64,000 bases of DNA from an uncultured Muribaculaceae bacterium (GTDB lineage Bacteria > Bacteroidota > Bacteroidia > Bacteroidales > Muribaculaceae): contig CAJOFM010000004.1 of the NCBI GenBank assembly GCA_905233915.1, positions 186,001 to 250,000 of the forward strand, in the 5' to 3' direction. Below the pieces are notes generated by a model, which was not told the DNA's origin, did no database searches, and saw nothing but the letters and a program-made list of their open reading frames with translations. The translations under genes were made by a program, and so were the position numbers. This document shows positions 7,419 through 17,165 of the stretch, one piece after another (position 1 is the stretch's first letter; the number at the start of each line of letters is the position of its first letter).

Positions 7419-7946
7419 TTATTGTGAGGTCGGTTCAAATTCCTCGAACCGTCCATCGCTGTAAAACACCAGCATCTTGACCACACGGCGGTCGGCCGAT
7501 GAACCCCGCTGGGGCATGCGTCCCGCCGCTGTGCTGCGCATGATGCTCTGAATCGTCTCGGTCATGGCCGACGGGGTAGCGACACGCTGTGCAGGTCTGG
7601 ACGTCTGGCGGTAGCCGCCTTGCTCATTATCATCAAATGAGATGGCTCGTTGGCCAGACTCCTCAATATGTCCATCAGCGTGACCGTTACGGTCGGCGTT
7701 GTCGGTGGCCTGCATCTGTCCAGATCCCGGGAGCAACATCTCTCCATCACCAAACATGAGCCACATGACATTCAGGGAAGGATATGCACGATGTATCTTG
7801 GCGATGACCTCATCGCTCACTTTCTTGTTGCGTCCGTTGAGCAACTGGGAGAGTGTGGGACGAGGTATCTCGCATGTATCCGCAAACTGGGAATTGGAAA
7901 TCCCGGTTTGGTCAAGAAACATTTTTAATCTCGTTACAATATCCAT
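7419..7946 (-). CDS. XRE-type helix-turn-helix regulator
   Basis: The 175-residue protein has an N-terminal helix-turn-helix of the Cro/C1 (XRE) type in residues 1-65; SNSQFADTCEIPRPTLSQLL gives the recognition region and WLMFGDGEML closes the domain. The remaining 110 residues are polar, low in complexity and probably disordered, until a conserved-looking end KMLVFYSDGRFEEFEPTS. Small proteins of this architecture are common solo regulators in Bacteroidales; the target is not known. It is the only gene in a 2 kb interval and has 1.1 kb of AT-rich DNA upstream, which could hold its operators. A regulatory role beyond DNA binding cannot be inferred. Confidence 0.75.
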   Translation of the reverse strand: MDIVTRLKMFLDQTGISNSQFADTCEIPRPTLSQLLNGRNKKVSDEVIAKIHRAYPSLNVMWLMFGDGEMLLPGSGQMQATDNADRNGHADGHIEESGQRAISFDDNEQGGYRQTSRPAQRVATPSAMTETIQSIMRSTAAGRMPQRGSSADRRVVKMLVFYSDGRFEEFEPTSQ

Positions 7947-9087
7947 TTAGAACAATATTTACCTCTACGCTCAACCGAGCGACATTGTCATTTTTCAAAG
8001 CCAGAAATTATCTGACCCAAAACTACGATCCAGGAACCCCCTAAAATCGCCCCGCTACTCAAAAAATGACTGTTTACATTTTTGAACTTTGGGATTGCAA
8101 ATTTAAAACGAATATTTGAACTGACCAAATTTAAAAACGAAAATTTTAAAATTTGCAATTAAATTTTCCAAAAATCGGCAATTTCTCCCTAATTGGAAAA
8201 GCAAATTTACATAGTTAAACTAATACGTGAGACTATAACCTATATTATATTGTTTTATAGTTGTTTATATCATTGAACATTTGACAAAACTGGGACACTT
8301 GAGACGAAAGCGCTATTTTATATAGTAATACTTGAGTTTTTTGTCGTATTTTATTGTTTTTCAGTTAATTGTAGCATAGTTAAACAAATGTTAACGCGAA
8401 TTTTTGCTGTTTTTGTAAACTTTACGGTCGTAAATTCTCGATTTTTAAACCCCTGGCGCGATTGTAAACCCGAGCCAGGGGCCCAAAACTGTGGATTTGC
8501 CTCCCCACCCTGCCGTTTGAAAACGCAAACCACAACCTGTTTTCAAACCCGAATGCGGCGTTGGTAAAATACCATTTTTGGTTTTCTGAGTGCTCAACTC
8601 GATTTCCTTGCGATATTTTCCAGCCCACCCTAAATCAGGCCGAAATATCAAAAAATGGCGAAATATGAAGGGTTAAACCATTTGTCATATAATGGAAAAC
8701 ATATATGATAATTAGGTAGTTAAGTGCGATTTTATGCTCTTAAATTGACCTATCCCACTCCATTCAGAAAAGTTGAAAAAACAGCATTTTCGCACTTTGG
8801 GGGCAAAAAACGGGTATTTTGAGGTCAAAACGGGCAAAATTGTACATTTTGAACATTTTTCATCTATCCTCAAAGAGGGCAAAAATCTACTTTTCTACGC
8901 ATTTTTCAAGAACTTAAGGGGTGCTGAAGGGGTCTTTTTCTGAACTGGATTATTTGCGTTTTATGCTATGAGTTACCCCTACTTTGGGTCAAATTTTGGT
9001 CTCTGAGCTCGAATTTTCTGAGTCAAAATCTGTGCAAATTTCAAAAAATCCGCCTTTCCCCCACTCCACGGCGGCATTTTCCGGGCA
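7947..9087. other. AT-rich 1.1 kb stretch without a recognisable gene
   Basis: This interval is clearly richer in A and T than its flanks and holds only short open frames with no family features. Visible structure includes an inverted pair GCAAATTTAAAA (8096-8107)/TTTTAAAATTTGC (8145-8157), the 8-base inverted repeat CCCCTGGC (8450-8457)/GCCAGGGG (8474-8481), and recurrent GGGCAAAA words near 8810-8885. It could be a decayed gene, a long regulatory region of the HTH gene or an untranslated RNA. Confidence 0.5.
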
Positions 9088-9122
9088 TAAAAAAAGCACC
9101 TGTTATCAAGAAACAGGTGCCT
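9088..9122 (-). terminator. Rho-independent terminator of uvrA
   Basis: GCACCTGTT (9096-9104) pairs with AACAGGTGC (9112-9120); on the minus strand the stem is followed by a run of T (9089-9095), about 30 bases after the uvrA stop. Confidence 0.9.
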
Positions 9123-9150
9123 TATGGCTATGGTTGGCCCGAGAAAATTT

Positions 9151-11985
9151 TTAGAGATTGAGCTCCTTTTTGAGGAACGGGGCGGTGAAGGATTGGGAGG
9201 ATAGAGCGACTTGTTCGGGGGTGCCATGTGCTACGACGCAGCCTCCTCCTCGCCCACCCTCGGGCCCCATGTCGATAATGTAATCGGCACACTTGATCAC
9301 GTCAAGGTTGTGCTCGATGACGATTACAGTGTTGCCCTTATCGACGAGACGGTTGAGCACACCAAGCAGCACCTTGATGTCCTCGAAGTGTAATCCCGTG
9401 GTGGGCTCGTCAAGGATATAGACCGTGCGGCCCGTATCCTTCTTGGCGAGTTCGCAAGCCAACTTCACACGCTGGCACTCACCACCCGACAGGGTGCTCG
9501 ACGGTTGTCCCAGTTTGATATAACCCAGGCCCACATCCTGCAGGACTTTGATCTTGCGCAAAATTGAGGGAACCGCGTCAAAGAACTCCACAGCCTGGTT
9601 GATGGTCATGTCCAGCACATCGGCAATGGATTTGCCCTTGAACTTCACCTCGAGGGTTTCGCGGTTATAACGCTTGCCGCCGCACTCCTCACAGGGGACA
9701 AGCACGTCGGGCAGGAAATTCATCTCCACAGCCTTGTAGCCGTTGCCGTTGCATTTCTCGCAGCGTCCGCCGCTCGTGTTGAACGAGAAGCGGCCAGGCT
9801 TATAGGCACGTATCTTGGACTCGGGCAGGTTGACGAACAGATTGCGTATGTCGGTGAACACACCGGTATAGGTTGCGGCATTGGAACGCGGGGTGCGGCC
9901 CAGGGGCGCCTGATCCACCGTGACGACCTTGTCAACATATTCGAGCCCCGTGACCTTGTCATAGGGCATGGGCGCTGTGTTGGAACGATACAGGCGCTGG
10001 CTCAGGATGGGCTGCAGCGTGGCGTTGACCAGTGTGGACTTGCCGCTGCCACTGACGCCAGTCACGCAGATGAACATCCCCAGAGGGAACATCACGTTCA
10101 CCCCCTTGAGGTTGTTGCCGCGGCATCCCGTCAGGCTCAGACACTTGCCGTTGCCCTCACGGCGCCTGGCCGGGACCTCGATAGAGCGCGTTCCGTTCAG
10201 GTAGTCGGCAGTGAGGGTGTGCTGTTCCAGCAACTCCTGTGGTGTGCCGGCAAACACGACGTTACCACCCTTGCGTCCAGCAAGCGGGCCGATGTCAATG
10301 ACATAGTCGGCCTGGAGCATCATGTCCTTGTCATGCTCGACAACGAGGATGGTGTTGCCGTCGTCACGCAGGGTTTTCAGCGACGTGATCAGGCGCTGGT
10401 TATCACGCTGATGCAGGCCGATTGACGGCTCGTCGAGGATATAGAGCACATTGACAAGTCGCGACCCTATCTGGGTTGCCAGCCTGATGCGCTGGCTCTC
10501 GCCGCCCGACAATGACGCCGAGTTGCGGTTCAATGACATATAGTCGAGCCCCACCTCAATCAGGAAATTAAGACGGGAACTGATTTCCTTGACAATCTCA
10601 CGGGCAATTTCCCACTGCGTGGGCGTCACGTGATTGTGCAGGTCCTCGATCCAATCGCGCAGCTCGCTGATGTCCATCGCCGCCAGTTGGGCGATGTTCT
10701 TGTCGTGGAGCCTGAATTGCAGCGACTCACGGTTCAAGCGAGCACCACCGCACTCGGGGCACACCGCGCGCGAGAAGAATTGTCCCGCCCACTTCTGTGC
10801 CGCACTGGTTGCGGTGTCGTCCTGTTGCATCTCGATGTACTTGATCAGGCCATCGAAGGTCAAGAAATAGTTGCTCGTGCTCAACGTCTCGGTGCGCAGG
10901 TTCAACCGCTCGTTGGTGCCGTTGAGGATGTCGTTGAGCGCCTCCTCGGGCAACTCACCGAGCGGGGTGTCGAGCGTGCACCCGTATTTCTCACAGATAG
11001 CCTGAATCTGCCAGAATATCTGCACATTCTTGTATTTGCCCAATGGCAGGATACCGCCGTTGCGGATGTTCAAGGTCATGTCGGGCATGATCTTGTCGCG
11101 GTCGATGATATTGACGTAGCCCAGGCCCTTGCAATGCGGGCAGGCACCCAGCGGCGAGTTGAACGAGAAATTGTGCGGCGCGGGTTCCAGGTAAGACAGT
11201 CCCGTGGCGGGATCCATGAGGGAGCGGCTGTAATATCCCACCTCGTCGTTCTCGGCATCGAGAATCATCAGCTGGCCGTCACCCTGCTTGAAAGCCAAGT
11301 CCACGGTTTCGGTCAATCGCTTGAGGTCCTTGTCGGCGACCTTGAGGCGGTCCACCACCAGCTCCACGCTATGGTTGACGTAGCGGTCCAGTTTCATGCC
11401 GAAGGTGATTTCCTTCAACACACCGTCCACGCGCACGTTGATGTAGCCCTTCTTGCGCAGGTTCTCGAACAGGTCCTTATAGTGTCCCTTGCGGTTCTTG
11501 ACCAGTGGAGCCAGGATGTAAATGCGGTGGCCCTGGTAACGCTCGAGAATGAGGCTCAGGATCTTGTCGATGGTGTATTTGACCATGCGCTCGCCCGACA
11601 GATAGGAATAGGCGTCGGCAGCGCGGGCATACAGCAGTCGCAGGTAGTCATACACTTCGGTCGTCGTGCCCACGGTGCTGCGGGGGTTGCGGTTGACGGT
11701 CTTCTGCCCTATCGAGATGACAGGACACAGGCCGGATATCTTGTCCACGTTGGGGCGCTCCAGCACTCCCATCATGTTGCGGGCATAGGAAGAGAAGGTC
11801 TCCAGATAGCGGCGCTGCCCCTCGGCAAACACGGTGTCGAAGGCCAATGAAGACTTGCCGCTGCCGCTCAATCCCGTGATGACGGTAAGCTTGTAGTGGG
11901 GAATCTCCACATCGATATTCTTGAGGTTATGGACTCTGGCGCCCAGCACCTCGACGCTGTCTATTTCCTGCCCGTTGAATTTCAT
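9151..11985 (-). CDS. uvrA: UvrA, excinuclease ABC subunit A
   Basis: The 944-residue protein has the two-ATPase layout of UvrA, the damage-recognition subunit of nucleotide excision repair that loads UvrB on DNA. The first Walker A (GLSGSGKSS) is at about residues 38-46 and the second (GVSGSGKST) lies near residue 635. Both ABC signatures are present (LSGGESQRIRLA and LSGGECQRVKLA), as are zinc-binding Cys pairs (CPHCKGLG, CPECGG, CEKCNGNG and CEECGG). Length agrees with the family (about 940). The ATG follows directly on a heptamer array that fills the spacer to the upstream lytic transglycosylase gene, suggesting co-transcription. A strong terminator lies after the stop. All key motifs appear intact. 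Confidence 0.97.
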   Translation of the reverse strand: MKFNGQEIDSVEVLGARVHNLKNIDVEIPHYKLTVITGLSGSGKSSLAFDTVFAEGQRRYLETFSSYARNMMGVLERPNVDKISGLCPVISIGQKTVNRNPRSTVGTTTEVYDYLRLLYARAADAYSYLSGERMVKYTIDKILSLILERYQGHRIYILAPLVKNRKGHYKDLFENLRKKGYINVRVDGVLKEITFGMKLDRYVNHSVELVVDRLKVADKDLKRLTETVDLAFKQGDGQLMILDAENDEVGYYSRSLMDPATGLSYLEPAPHNFSFNSPLGACPHCKGLGYVNIIDRDKIMPDMTLNIRNGGILPLGKYKNVQIFWQIQAICEKYGCTLDTPLGELPEEALNDILNGTNERLNLRTETLSTSNYFLTFDGLIKYIEMQQDDTATSAAQKWAGQFFSRAVCPECGGARLNRESLQFRLHDKNIAQLAAMDISELRDWIEDLHNHVTPTQWEIAREIVKEISSRLNFLIEVGLDYMSLNRNSASLSGGESQRIRLATQIGSRLVNVLYILDEPSIGLHQRDNQRLITSLKTLRDDGNTILVVEHDKDMMLQADYVIDIGPLAGRKGGNVVFAGTPQELLEQHTLTADYLNGTRSIEVPARRREGNGKCLSLTGCRGNNLKGVNVMFPLGMFICVTGVSGSGKSTLVNATLQPILSQRLYRSNTAPMPYDKVTGLEYVDKVVTVDQAPLGRTPRSNAATYTGVFTDIRNLFVNLPESKIRAYKPGRFSFNTSGGRCEKCNGNGYKAVEMNFLPDVLVPCEECGGKRYNRETLEVKFKGKSIADVLDMTINQAVEFFDAVPSILRKIKVLQDVGLGYIKLGQPSSTLSGGECQRVKLACELAKKDTGRTVYILDEPTTGLHFEDIKVLLGVLNRLVDKGNTVIVIEHNLDVIKCADYIIDMGPEGGRGGGCVVAHGTPEQVALSSQSFTAPFLKKELNL

Positions 11986-12050
11986 TGATCAGTTTTCAGT
12001 TGTCAGTTTTCAGTTGTCAGTCTTCAGTTTTCAGTTTTCAGTTTTCAGTC
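11986..12050 (-). repeat. Heptamer array, ACTGAAA family, filling the spacer before uvrA
   Basis: On the transcribed strand eight or nine 7-base units ACTGAAA, ACTGACA or ACTGAAG run from the stop of the lytic transglycosylase gene to the uvrA start codon. The TGA stop (complement of 12045-12047) is the TGA of the first unit, so the array includes the stop in register. Confidence 0.85.
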
Positions 12051-13004
12051 GATGACCCAGTCCTTGCTGTAAGCCGAGAAGGAGCGCTTGCTGCGGTACA
12101 GGTCGCTTGACTTGGGAATGCGCACCTTGTAGGTCTTGCCCGACGCGTTGGTCAACTTGGTGGAACGTATCCAGGGGTTGGCCTCACGCAACTGGGCATA
12201 AGTGATGCCCTTAGCCTTGGCCCAATCGACCCAACTGGCTACCGAGCCCGTGACATCGACAGTGGTATAAGCCACTGGCTGCCACAGGTTCTGGCGTGAA
12301 AAGCGGTAGCCATAGCGCTTGGGCGATTCCATCACCAGCTTATAGGCGATGATACGGAACACGTAGCGCGAGGTTTCCTGTACCAGGTAAAGGTCAAACG
12401 AGTTATCCACCTTCTGCTTGGAGAGTTCATTGCTCAGTTTCTGCATACCGGCATTGTAGCTTGCGGCAACAGTGGGCCAGTGGCCATATTTCTTGTAGGC
12501 CGCCTTCAGGTACTTGCAGGCGGCAACGGTTGATTTCTCAGGGTCAAAGCGCTCATCCACCTCATCACCCACCTCGAGGCCGAAGTCCCGTGCTGTGCCA
12601 GCGAGCAACTGCCACATGCCTGCGGCCTTGGCGCTGGAATAGGCATTATAGTCCATTGAACTCTCGGTGACAACGAGATAGAGGAAGTCAAGAGGCACGC
12701 CCTGTTCCTTAAGAATCTTGGACAAGGCGGGGAAATAACGGTTGGCGCGCTTGAAGCACAGCTCGGTCGTCGTCTGGCCATAGATGATGCCCGTCAACTC
12801 GCGGTCTAGGCGCTCGGCCATATCCAAGCGGTCAAAGCTGACCTTCTCGCCCGCAAAGTTGACGCTCATGGGAATGTCGGGGCTGGCCGTCGTGCTGAAC
12901 ACGGGGCTGGCTGCGGGCTTGCTGTACTCGCGCTTGAGCTGCGCTTGGGTAGTGATTGACGATGCCATGAGCAGGGCCACCGTCAAGAGTATATATTTCT
13001 TCAT
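12045..13004 (-). CDS. Exported lytic transglycosylase (SLT domain)
   Basis: The 319-residue protein has a signal peptide ending near TQAQ (residue 22) and a soluble lytic transglycosylase domain at about residues 95-245. The catalytic Glu lies in VTESSMDYNAYSSAKAAGMW, and the NAGMQKL and YVFRIIAYK motifs follow as in MltD-type enzymes, which cleave peptidoglycan glycan strands to anhydro-muropeptides in the periplasm. The C-terminal part (REANPWIR...YKVRIP) resembles a single degenerate LysM-like segment. It lies upstream of uvrA on the same strand and its stop codon is supplied by the heptamer array between them. No lipobox is visible, so it may be periplasmic and not outer-membrane anchored. 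Confidence 0.88.
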   Translation of the reverse strand: MKKYILLTVALLMASSITTQAQLKREYSKPAASPVFSTTASPDIPMSVNFAGEKVSFDRLDMAERLDRELTGIIYGQTTTELCFKRANRYFPALSKILKEQGVPLDFLYLVVTESSMDYNAYSSAKAAGMWQLLAGTARDFGLEVGDEVDERFDPEKSTVAACKYLKAAYKKYGHWPTVAASYNAGMQKLSNELSKQKVDNSFDLYLVQETSRYVFRIIAYKLVMESPKRYGYRFSRQNLWQPVAYTTVDVTGSVASWVDWAKAKGITYAQLREANPWIRSTKLTNASGKTYKVRIPKSSDLYRSKRSFSAYSKDWVID

Positions 13005-13045
13005 ATCAAGTCTCTATGAATCATTAGCTTAGTCATAATCAACAA

Positions 13046-13065
13046 ATTGCGGCAAATGCCGCAAT
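13046..13065. terminator. Short perfect hairpin after the type IX cargo gene
   Basis: ATTGCGGCA and TGCCGCAAT form a 9-base perfect stem just after the stop of the 13071-14432 gene. On the minus strand it is followed by TTTGTTGATT, a weak T tract, so it may be a partial terminator before the lytic transglycosylase gene. Confidence 0.5.
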
Positions 13066-13070
13066 CTATT

Positions 13071-14432
13071 TTAATATCCGCCAGTGTCCACACCACCCGA
13101 ACCGTCGCCCGAGGTGCCGCCGGCACCCTTCTTGTAGCGCAGGATGGTGATGTCACCGCGTTTCTTGTATTTCACGCCATCGCTGCCCGTGGCGGTCACC
13201 ACATAGTAGTAAACGCCCGTGTCAACAAGGCGCCCCTTGTAGGTACCGTCCCAGCCGCTTCCCGGATCGGTGAACTCGCACACACAAGTTCCCCAACGGT
13301 TGAAAATCCAACAGTGGAAGTCAACCAGTGATTTGTAGGAAACTTTCCAGACGTCGTTCACGCCCTCGGTCGAGCCAGGAGAGAAGATATTGGGGCAAAC
13401 CAACTCACTCTCGCTCACGGTAATACGGTAGGTTTCGCTATAGCTCTCGCAGGTACCTGAGGCATTGGCGACATAATAGCGCATAAAATAGGTTCCAGCT
13501 TCCAAGAAGGTGTAGTCCACCTCATCCTGGTTGTACTGCAGAATCACATCTTCAAAATCCTCGTCGGTTGCCATCTCCCACTCGCGATAGACCACCGCGT
13601 CGCTGGGATAGCCCGTGAAGACGATGTGAACAGGGGCCGAGCCGCCCAGACCGTTATCCAATCCCTTCTCGTTGTCGTTGCCTCGGTCCTCCTGAACTGC
13701 GGTGGTGTTGCAATCCACGGCCACAGTGTGATAGGTGTCGGTCGTGATGCTCTGCCCGAGGCCCCACTCCTCAAGGAAACGGTCACCCGAGAGGGTAAAG
13801 ATCGTGCTGCACAAGGGAGGGTCAATGGAAAAAGCCTGGTCCAGAGCGGGGAAGGTTTCAACCACCTGCTGCTCCTGCCAGTGGGTGCTGTCGTCCCACA
13901 CGAGGTTGTTATAAGTCAGCTTTATCTCACGGTCAAGGACTTGACGATGGCCGTTGAGGTTATAGTAGAAGATGCCGTCGGCACTACCGTCAAGGTCGAA
14001 ACTGACGATAGAGCAAGACTGCTCACTGTTCCATGACACATTGTTGAGCGAGAGGTAGTAGTCGGCATAGTTAACCACCCAGCAGTAGAAGGGATGGTTA
14101 TTGCCATCCTGAATCTTGTAACCAATGTTGGGTATAATATTATCCAGCGAGGTTGCCATTCCGTTCCAGCGGGTATTGGGAACCGACTCCATGACAAGGT
14201 TTCCGTCTTGATAGTAAAAGCTTTCCCATTTGGCACGTTCACCGGTCGATGAGTTGAATGACATCCCCACTCCATCGGTATCATAGACAACATAAATCTT
14301 GTCCAGACCGGTAGATTTCTCAGGCGTCACCTCGATGACGGGATATTGTCCTACATTAGTAAAGTTCACCTGACCGCTCACCGACAACAATGCCAGCGCG
14401 GTCACCATGAGCGAAACCAATCTCTTGTTCAT
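13071..14432 (-). CDS. Secreted protein with type IX (type B, gliding-motility-type) C-terminal sorting domain
   Basis: The start is placed at 14432 because MNKRLVSLMVTALALLSVSG is a clear signal peptide; the open frame extends upstream without support. The mature 430 residues are poorly characterised: an N-terminal beta-rich region (residues 20-270), then an Ig/PKD-like segment ending SGTCESYSETYRITVSE. The last 100 residues match the gliding-motility-associated C-terminal domain (PNIFSPGSTEGVNDVW, FHCWIFNRWGTCV, GWDGTYKG, GVYYYVVTATG), the type B signal for export through the type IX secretion system. Unusually, about 20 Gly/Ser/Thr-rich residues follow the normal end (after DITILRY). No T9SS core genes are in the window. 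Confidence 0.8.
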   Translation of the reverse strand: MNKRLVSLMVTALALLSVSGQVNFTNVGQYPVIEVTPEKSTGLDKIYVVYDTDGVGMSFNSSTGERAKWESFYYQDGNLVMESVPNTRWNGMATSLDNIIPNIGYKIQDGNNHPFYCWVVNYADYYLSLNNVSWNSEQSCSIVSFDLDGSADGIFYYNLNGHRQVLDREIKLTYNNLVWDDSTHWQEQQVVETFPALDQAFSIDPPLCSTIFTLSGDRFLEEWGLGQSITTDTYHTVAVDCNTTAVQEDRGNDNEKGLDNGLGGSAPVHIVFTGYPSDAVVYREWEMATDEDFEDVILQYNQDEVDYTFLEAGTYFMRYYVANASGTCESYSETYRITVSESELVCPNIFSPGSTEGVNDVWKVSYKSLVDFHCWIFNRWGTCVCEFTDPGSGWDGTYKGRLVDTGVYYYVVTATGSDGVKYKKRGDITILRYKKGAGGTSGDGSGGVDTGGY

Positions 14433-14549
14433 AGCGCGCACTTGATATTTCTTTTTATATAATATATAACGTGAAGCCACGCTGGTTATTGCCCCCGACA
14501 GGGAAACAATCAACCTTGATAGGCACTAGATATTGGACATATCAAAGCC

Positions 14550-17111
14550 TTAAAGGATGAGGTCGATGATGGTGTTGATGTCGGCAATCGTCACCTCGCC
14601 ATCACCGTTCACGTCGGCACGGCCTTCATAGATATCGGGATCCCCCAGGATGACACCGGTTACACAATTCACATCGGCGATATTTACCTCGCCATCGGCG
14701 TTCACGTCGCCTTGCAGCAGGGTATCAACATCTCCAGTGAGATAGCCGGGATCGCTTGGGCCGCCGTCGATATGGGCACGGGTGGCATCCACGAAGTTCT
14801 CATCGTAAGTTGTACCCTGGCCACCGACAAGCTTGACGCAACCGGCAAACATGTCACCTGACTCAGCCACGGCATCTGTGCGCCAGCCATTGCCGGCTTG
14901 AATTGTTTCCAGATTCTTGCAGCCATTGAACATGCAGCCCATGTCGGTCACATTCCTGGTATTGAAACCGGTCAGGTCAAGGGATGCCAAGGTGTCACAG
15001 CCCTGGAACATGTATTCCATTTCAGTCACATTCCTGGTGTTGAAACCGCTCAGGTCAATGGATGTCAATGACTTGCAGCCCGAGAACATATAACCCATGT
15101 ACTTCACACTGTCAGTGTTGAAATTGCGCAGGTCAAGGTTAGTCAACGATTTGCAGCCAGCAAACATGCCTGCCATGTCTTTCACGCTGTCGGTCCTGAG
15201 GCTGCCCAGGGTTATAGTAGCCAAAGAATCGCAGTCCGAGAACATGCGTGCCATATTTGTCACATTCGAGGTGTTGAAACTGCTCAGATTGAGCCATTTC
15301 AATGAATCACAGTCATGGAACATCGCCCACATGTTTGTCACATTCTCGGTATTGAAACCAGTCAGATTAATGAACGACAATGATTTACAACCTGCGAACA
15401 TTCGTCTCATGTCAGTCACTGAACTGGTATTTAACTGTTCCATTCCAGTAAAGGTGATGAGCTTATCCATTCCGCTAAACCAACCATAAGTGGAAGTGGG
15501 ACGGGCAGCGACAAATGTGGAATCAAACACCACCGAAATGATGTCCCCTGCATATTCAGACCAACCAGGATTGGTGGTGCCCGTATTCAGCAAATAGGTA
15601 ACGCTCGAGCGGAGGGAACGCTCGTCGTCGTAGTAGAACGTCAAGAATTGTCCAGCCACGAGCGCTGCATAGGCCTCCCTCTTACGACTCAGGTAGCCAG
15701 GATTGCTTATGCCTTCGTCAATGTGGGCATAAGCGGCATCCACATGGCTCTCGTCATATTTTGTCCCTTGCTCACCGACAAGGCTGGTGCAGCCAGCGAA
15801 CATGTCGGTGGAGTTGGTCACTGAATCTGTGGTCCAGCCTTTTCCTACATATATTGATTCCAGATTATTGCAGCCCATGAACATTTCTTGCATGTCATTC
15901 ACCCTTGTGGTGTTAAAGTGAATCAGGTCAAGGGATTTCAAGGATTTGCAGTTCTGGAACATGATTCTCATGCTTGTCATATTCGAGGTATTAAATCCAC
16001 TCAAGTCAAGAGAATCCAAAGACTCGCAACCAGAGAACAGGCCCACTAGGTCTTTCACATTCGAGGTGTTGAAACTACTCAGGTCAATGGATTTCAAGGA
16101 TTTGCAGCCACCGAACATGGCCAACATGTCTATCACATTCGAGGTGTTGAAACTTCTCAGGTCAAGAGACTTTAAAGACTCACAAAAACCGAACATGTAT
16201 TGCATGACTCGCACATTCTCGGTGTCAAAGCTGCTCAAGTCGAGGGAGGTCAAAGACCTGCATTCACTGAACATCATTTCCATGTTCAATACATTCGAGG
16301 TGTTAAAACTACTCAGATTAAGAGATTTCAAAGATCTGCATTCATTGAACATGCCGTCCATGTATATCACATTCGAAGTGTTGAAGCTGCTCAGGTCAAG
16401 GGAATCCAATGATGTGCAGTAATAGAACATACTAATCATGTTTGTCACATTCGAGGTATTGAAATCACTCAGGTCAAGGGAGGTCAAAGAAGTGCAGTGT
16501 TGAAACATGCCTGCCATGTTGGTCACATTCGAGTTGTTGAAGCCACTCAAGTCAAGGGAGGTCAAAGATGTACAGTTATCGAACATATTTGCCATGCTGG
16601 TCACCTTCGAGGTGTTGAACCCGCTCAGATTAAGGGACTTCAAACGTGTGCAGTTATTGAACATGCCTGTCATGTCGGTCACCTTCGACGTGTTGAACCC
16701 ACTCAGGTCAAGGGAGGTCAAACCGTAGCAGAAACTGAACATGGAAGCCATGTCGGTCACTGAATCGGTCTTTAAATATTCGATTCCGACAATGTTGCCA
16801 AGCCTAGCCATTCCGCCAAACCAATGGCGAGTGGAAGTGGGACGGGCAGCGACAAATGTGGAGTCAAACACCACACGGGTAACATTTTCATCATTTTCAT
16901 TCCATGTAGGAACAGTGTCAGTGGTATTCAACGAATAGGTCGTGCCCGAGCGGCTGGAACGCTCATTGTCATAGAAGAACGTCAGCGTGCTGTCGGCCTC
17001 GGTAAATACCGAGTAGGCCTCTTGCGACAAGGCGGCGATTGAAGTAAGCATCAGCAACAGCAGCATCAGGCATCGGCCCATGGATATCCTATAATTGATT
17101 GGTCGTTTCAT
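14550..17111 (-). CDS. BspA-type surface protein with DUF285 repeats and C-terminal dockerin-like module
   Basis: This 853-residue protein has a signal peptide (ending near IAALSQ, residue 30) followed by many 24-25 residue repeats of the type MFxxCxSLxSLDLSxFNTSNVT, the BspA/DUF285 solenoid. The repeats form two blocks: residues about 95-440 and about 575-760. Each block is preceded by a near-identical leader (FFYDNERSSRS/FYYDDERSLRS and VVFDSTFVAARPTST), so the protein contains an internal duplication. The C-terminus (residues about 795-853) has two calcium-loop repeats, GDVNADGEVNIADV and ADVNGDGEVTIADI, as in dockerins, matching the end of the unrelated LRR protein at 2836-5160. Likely a surface adhesin. 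A promoter box lies at 17158-17165. No lipobox is seen. Confidence 0.85.
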   Translation of the reverse strand: MKRPINYRISMGRCLMLLLLMLTSIAALSQEAYSVFTEADSTLTFFYDNERSSRSGTTYSLNTTDTVPTWNENDENVTRVVFDSTFVAARPTSTRHWFGGMARLGNIVGIEYLKTDSVTDMASMFSFCYGLTSLDLSGFNTSKVTDMTGMFNNCTRLKSLNLSGFNTSKVTSMANMFDNCTSLTSLDLSGFNNSNVTNMAGMFQHCTSLTSLDLSDFNTSNVTNMISMFYYCTSLDSLDLSSFNTSNVIYMDGMFNECRSLKSLNLSSFNTSNVLNMEMMFSECRSLTSLDLSSFDTENVRVMQYMFGFCESLKSLDLRSFNTSNVIDMLAMFGGCKSLKSIDLSSFNTSNVKDLVGLFSGCESLDSLDLSGFNTSNMTSMRIMFQNCKSLKSLDLIHFNTTRVNDMQEMFMGCNNLESIYVGKGWTTDSVTNSTDMFAGCTSLVGEQGTKYDESHVDAAYAHIDEGISNPGYLSRKREAYAALVAGQFLTFYYDDERSLRSSVTYLLNTGTTNPGWSEYAGDIISVVFDSTFVAARPTSTYGWFSGMDKLITFTGMEQLNTSSVTDMRRMFAGCKSLSFINLTGFNTENVTNMWAMFHDCDSLKWLNLSSFNTSNVTNMARMFSDCDSLATITLGSLRTDSVKDMAGMFAGCKSLTNLDLRNFNTDSVKYMGYMFSGCKSLTSIDLSGFNTRNVTEMEYMFQGCDTLASLDLTGFNTRNVTDMGCMFNGCKNLETIQAGNGWRTDAVAESGDMFAGCVKLVGGQGTTYDENFVDATRAHIDGGPSDPGYLTGDVDTLLQGDVNADGEVNIADVNCVTGVILGDPDIYEGRADVNGDGEVTIADINTIIDLIL

Positions 17112-17157
17112 CGTCTATATAGTGTTATCGGCAGGTTAAATCTATTGATTGAAACTA

Positions 17158-17165
17158 CAAAGATA
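17158..17165 (-). promoter_or_regulatory. -7 promoter box for the DUF285 protein gene
   Basis: The complement reads TATCTTTG, an exact TAnnTTTG match, 47 bases before the start at 17111. Confidence 0.65.

Noticed and set aside
8351..8651. Short minus-strand open frames in the AT-rich stretch
   Set aside because: About 60-70 codons, mutually overlapping in different frames, no start context, no domain; treated as chance frames in noncoding DNA.
10630..11850. 406-codon open frame on the plus strand opposite uvrA
   Set aside because: Antisense to the fully supported uvrA gene, with no recognisable domain or promoter.
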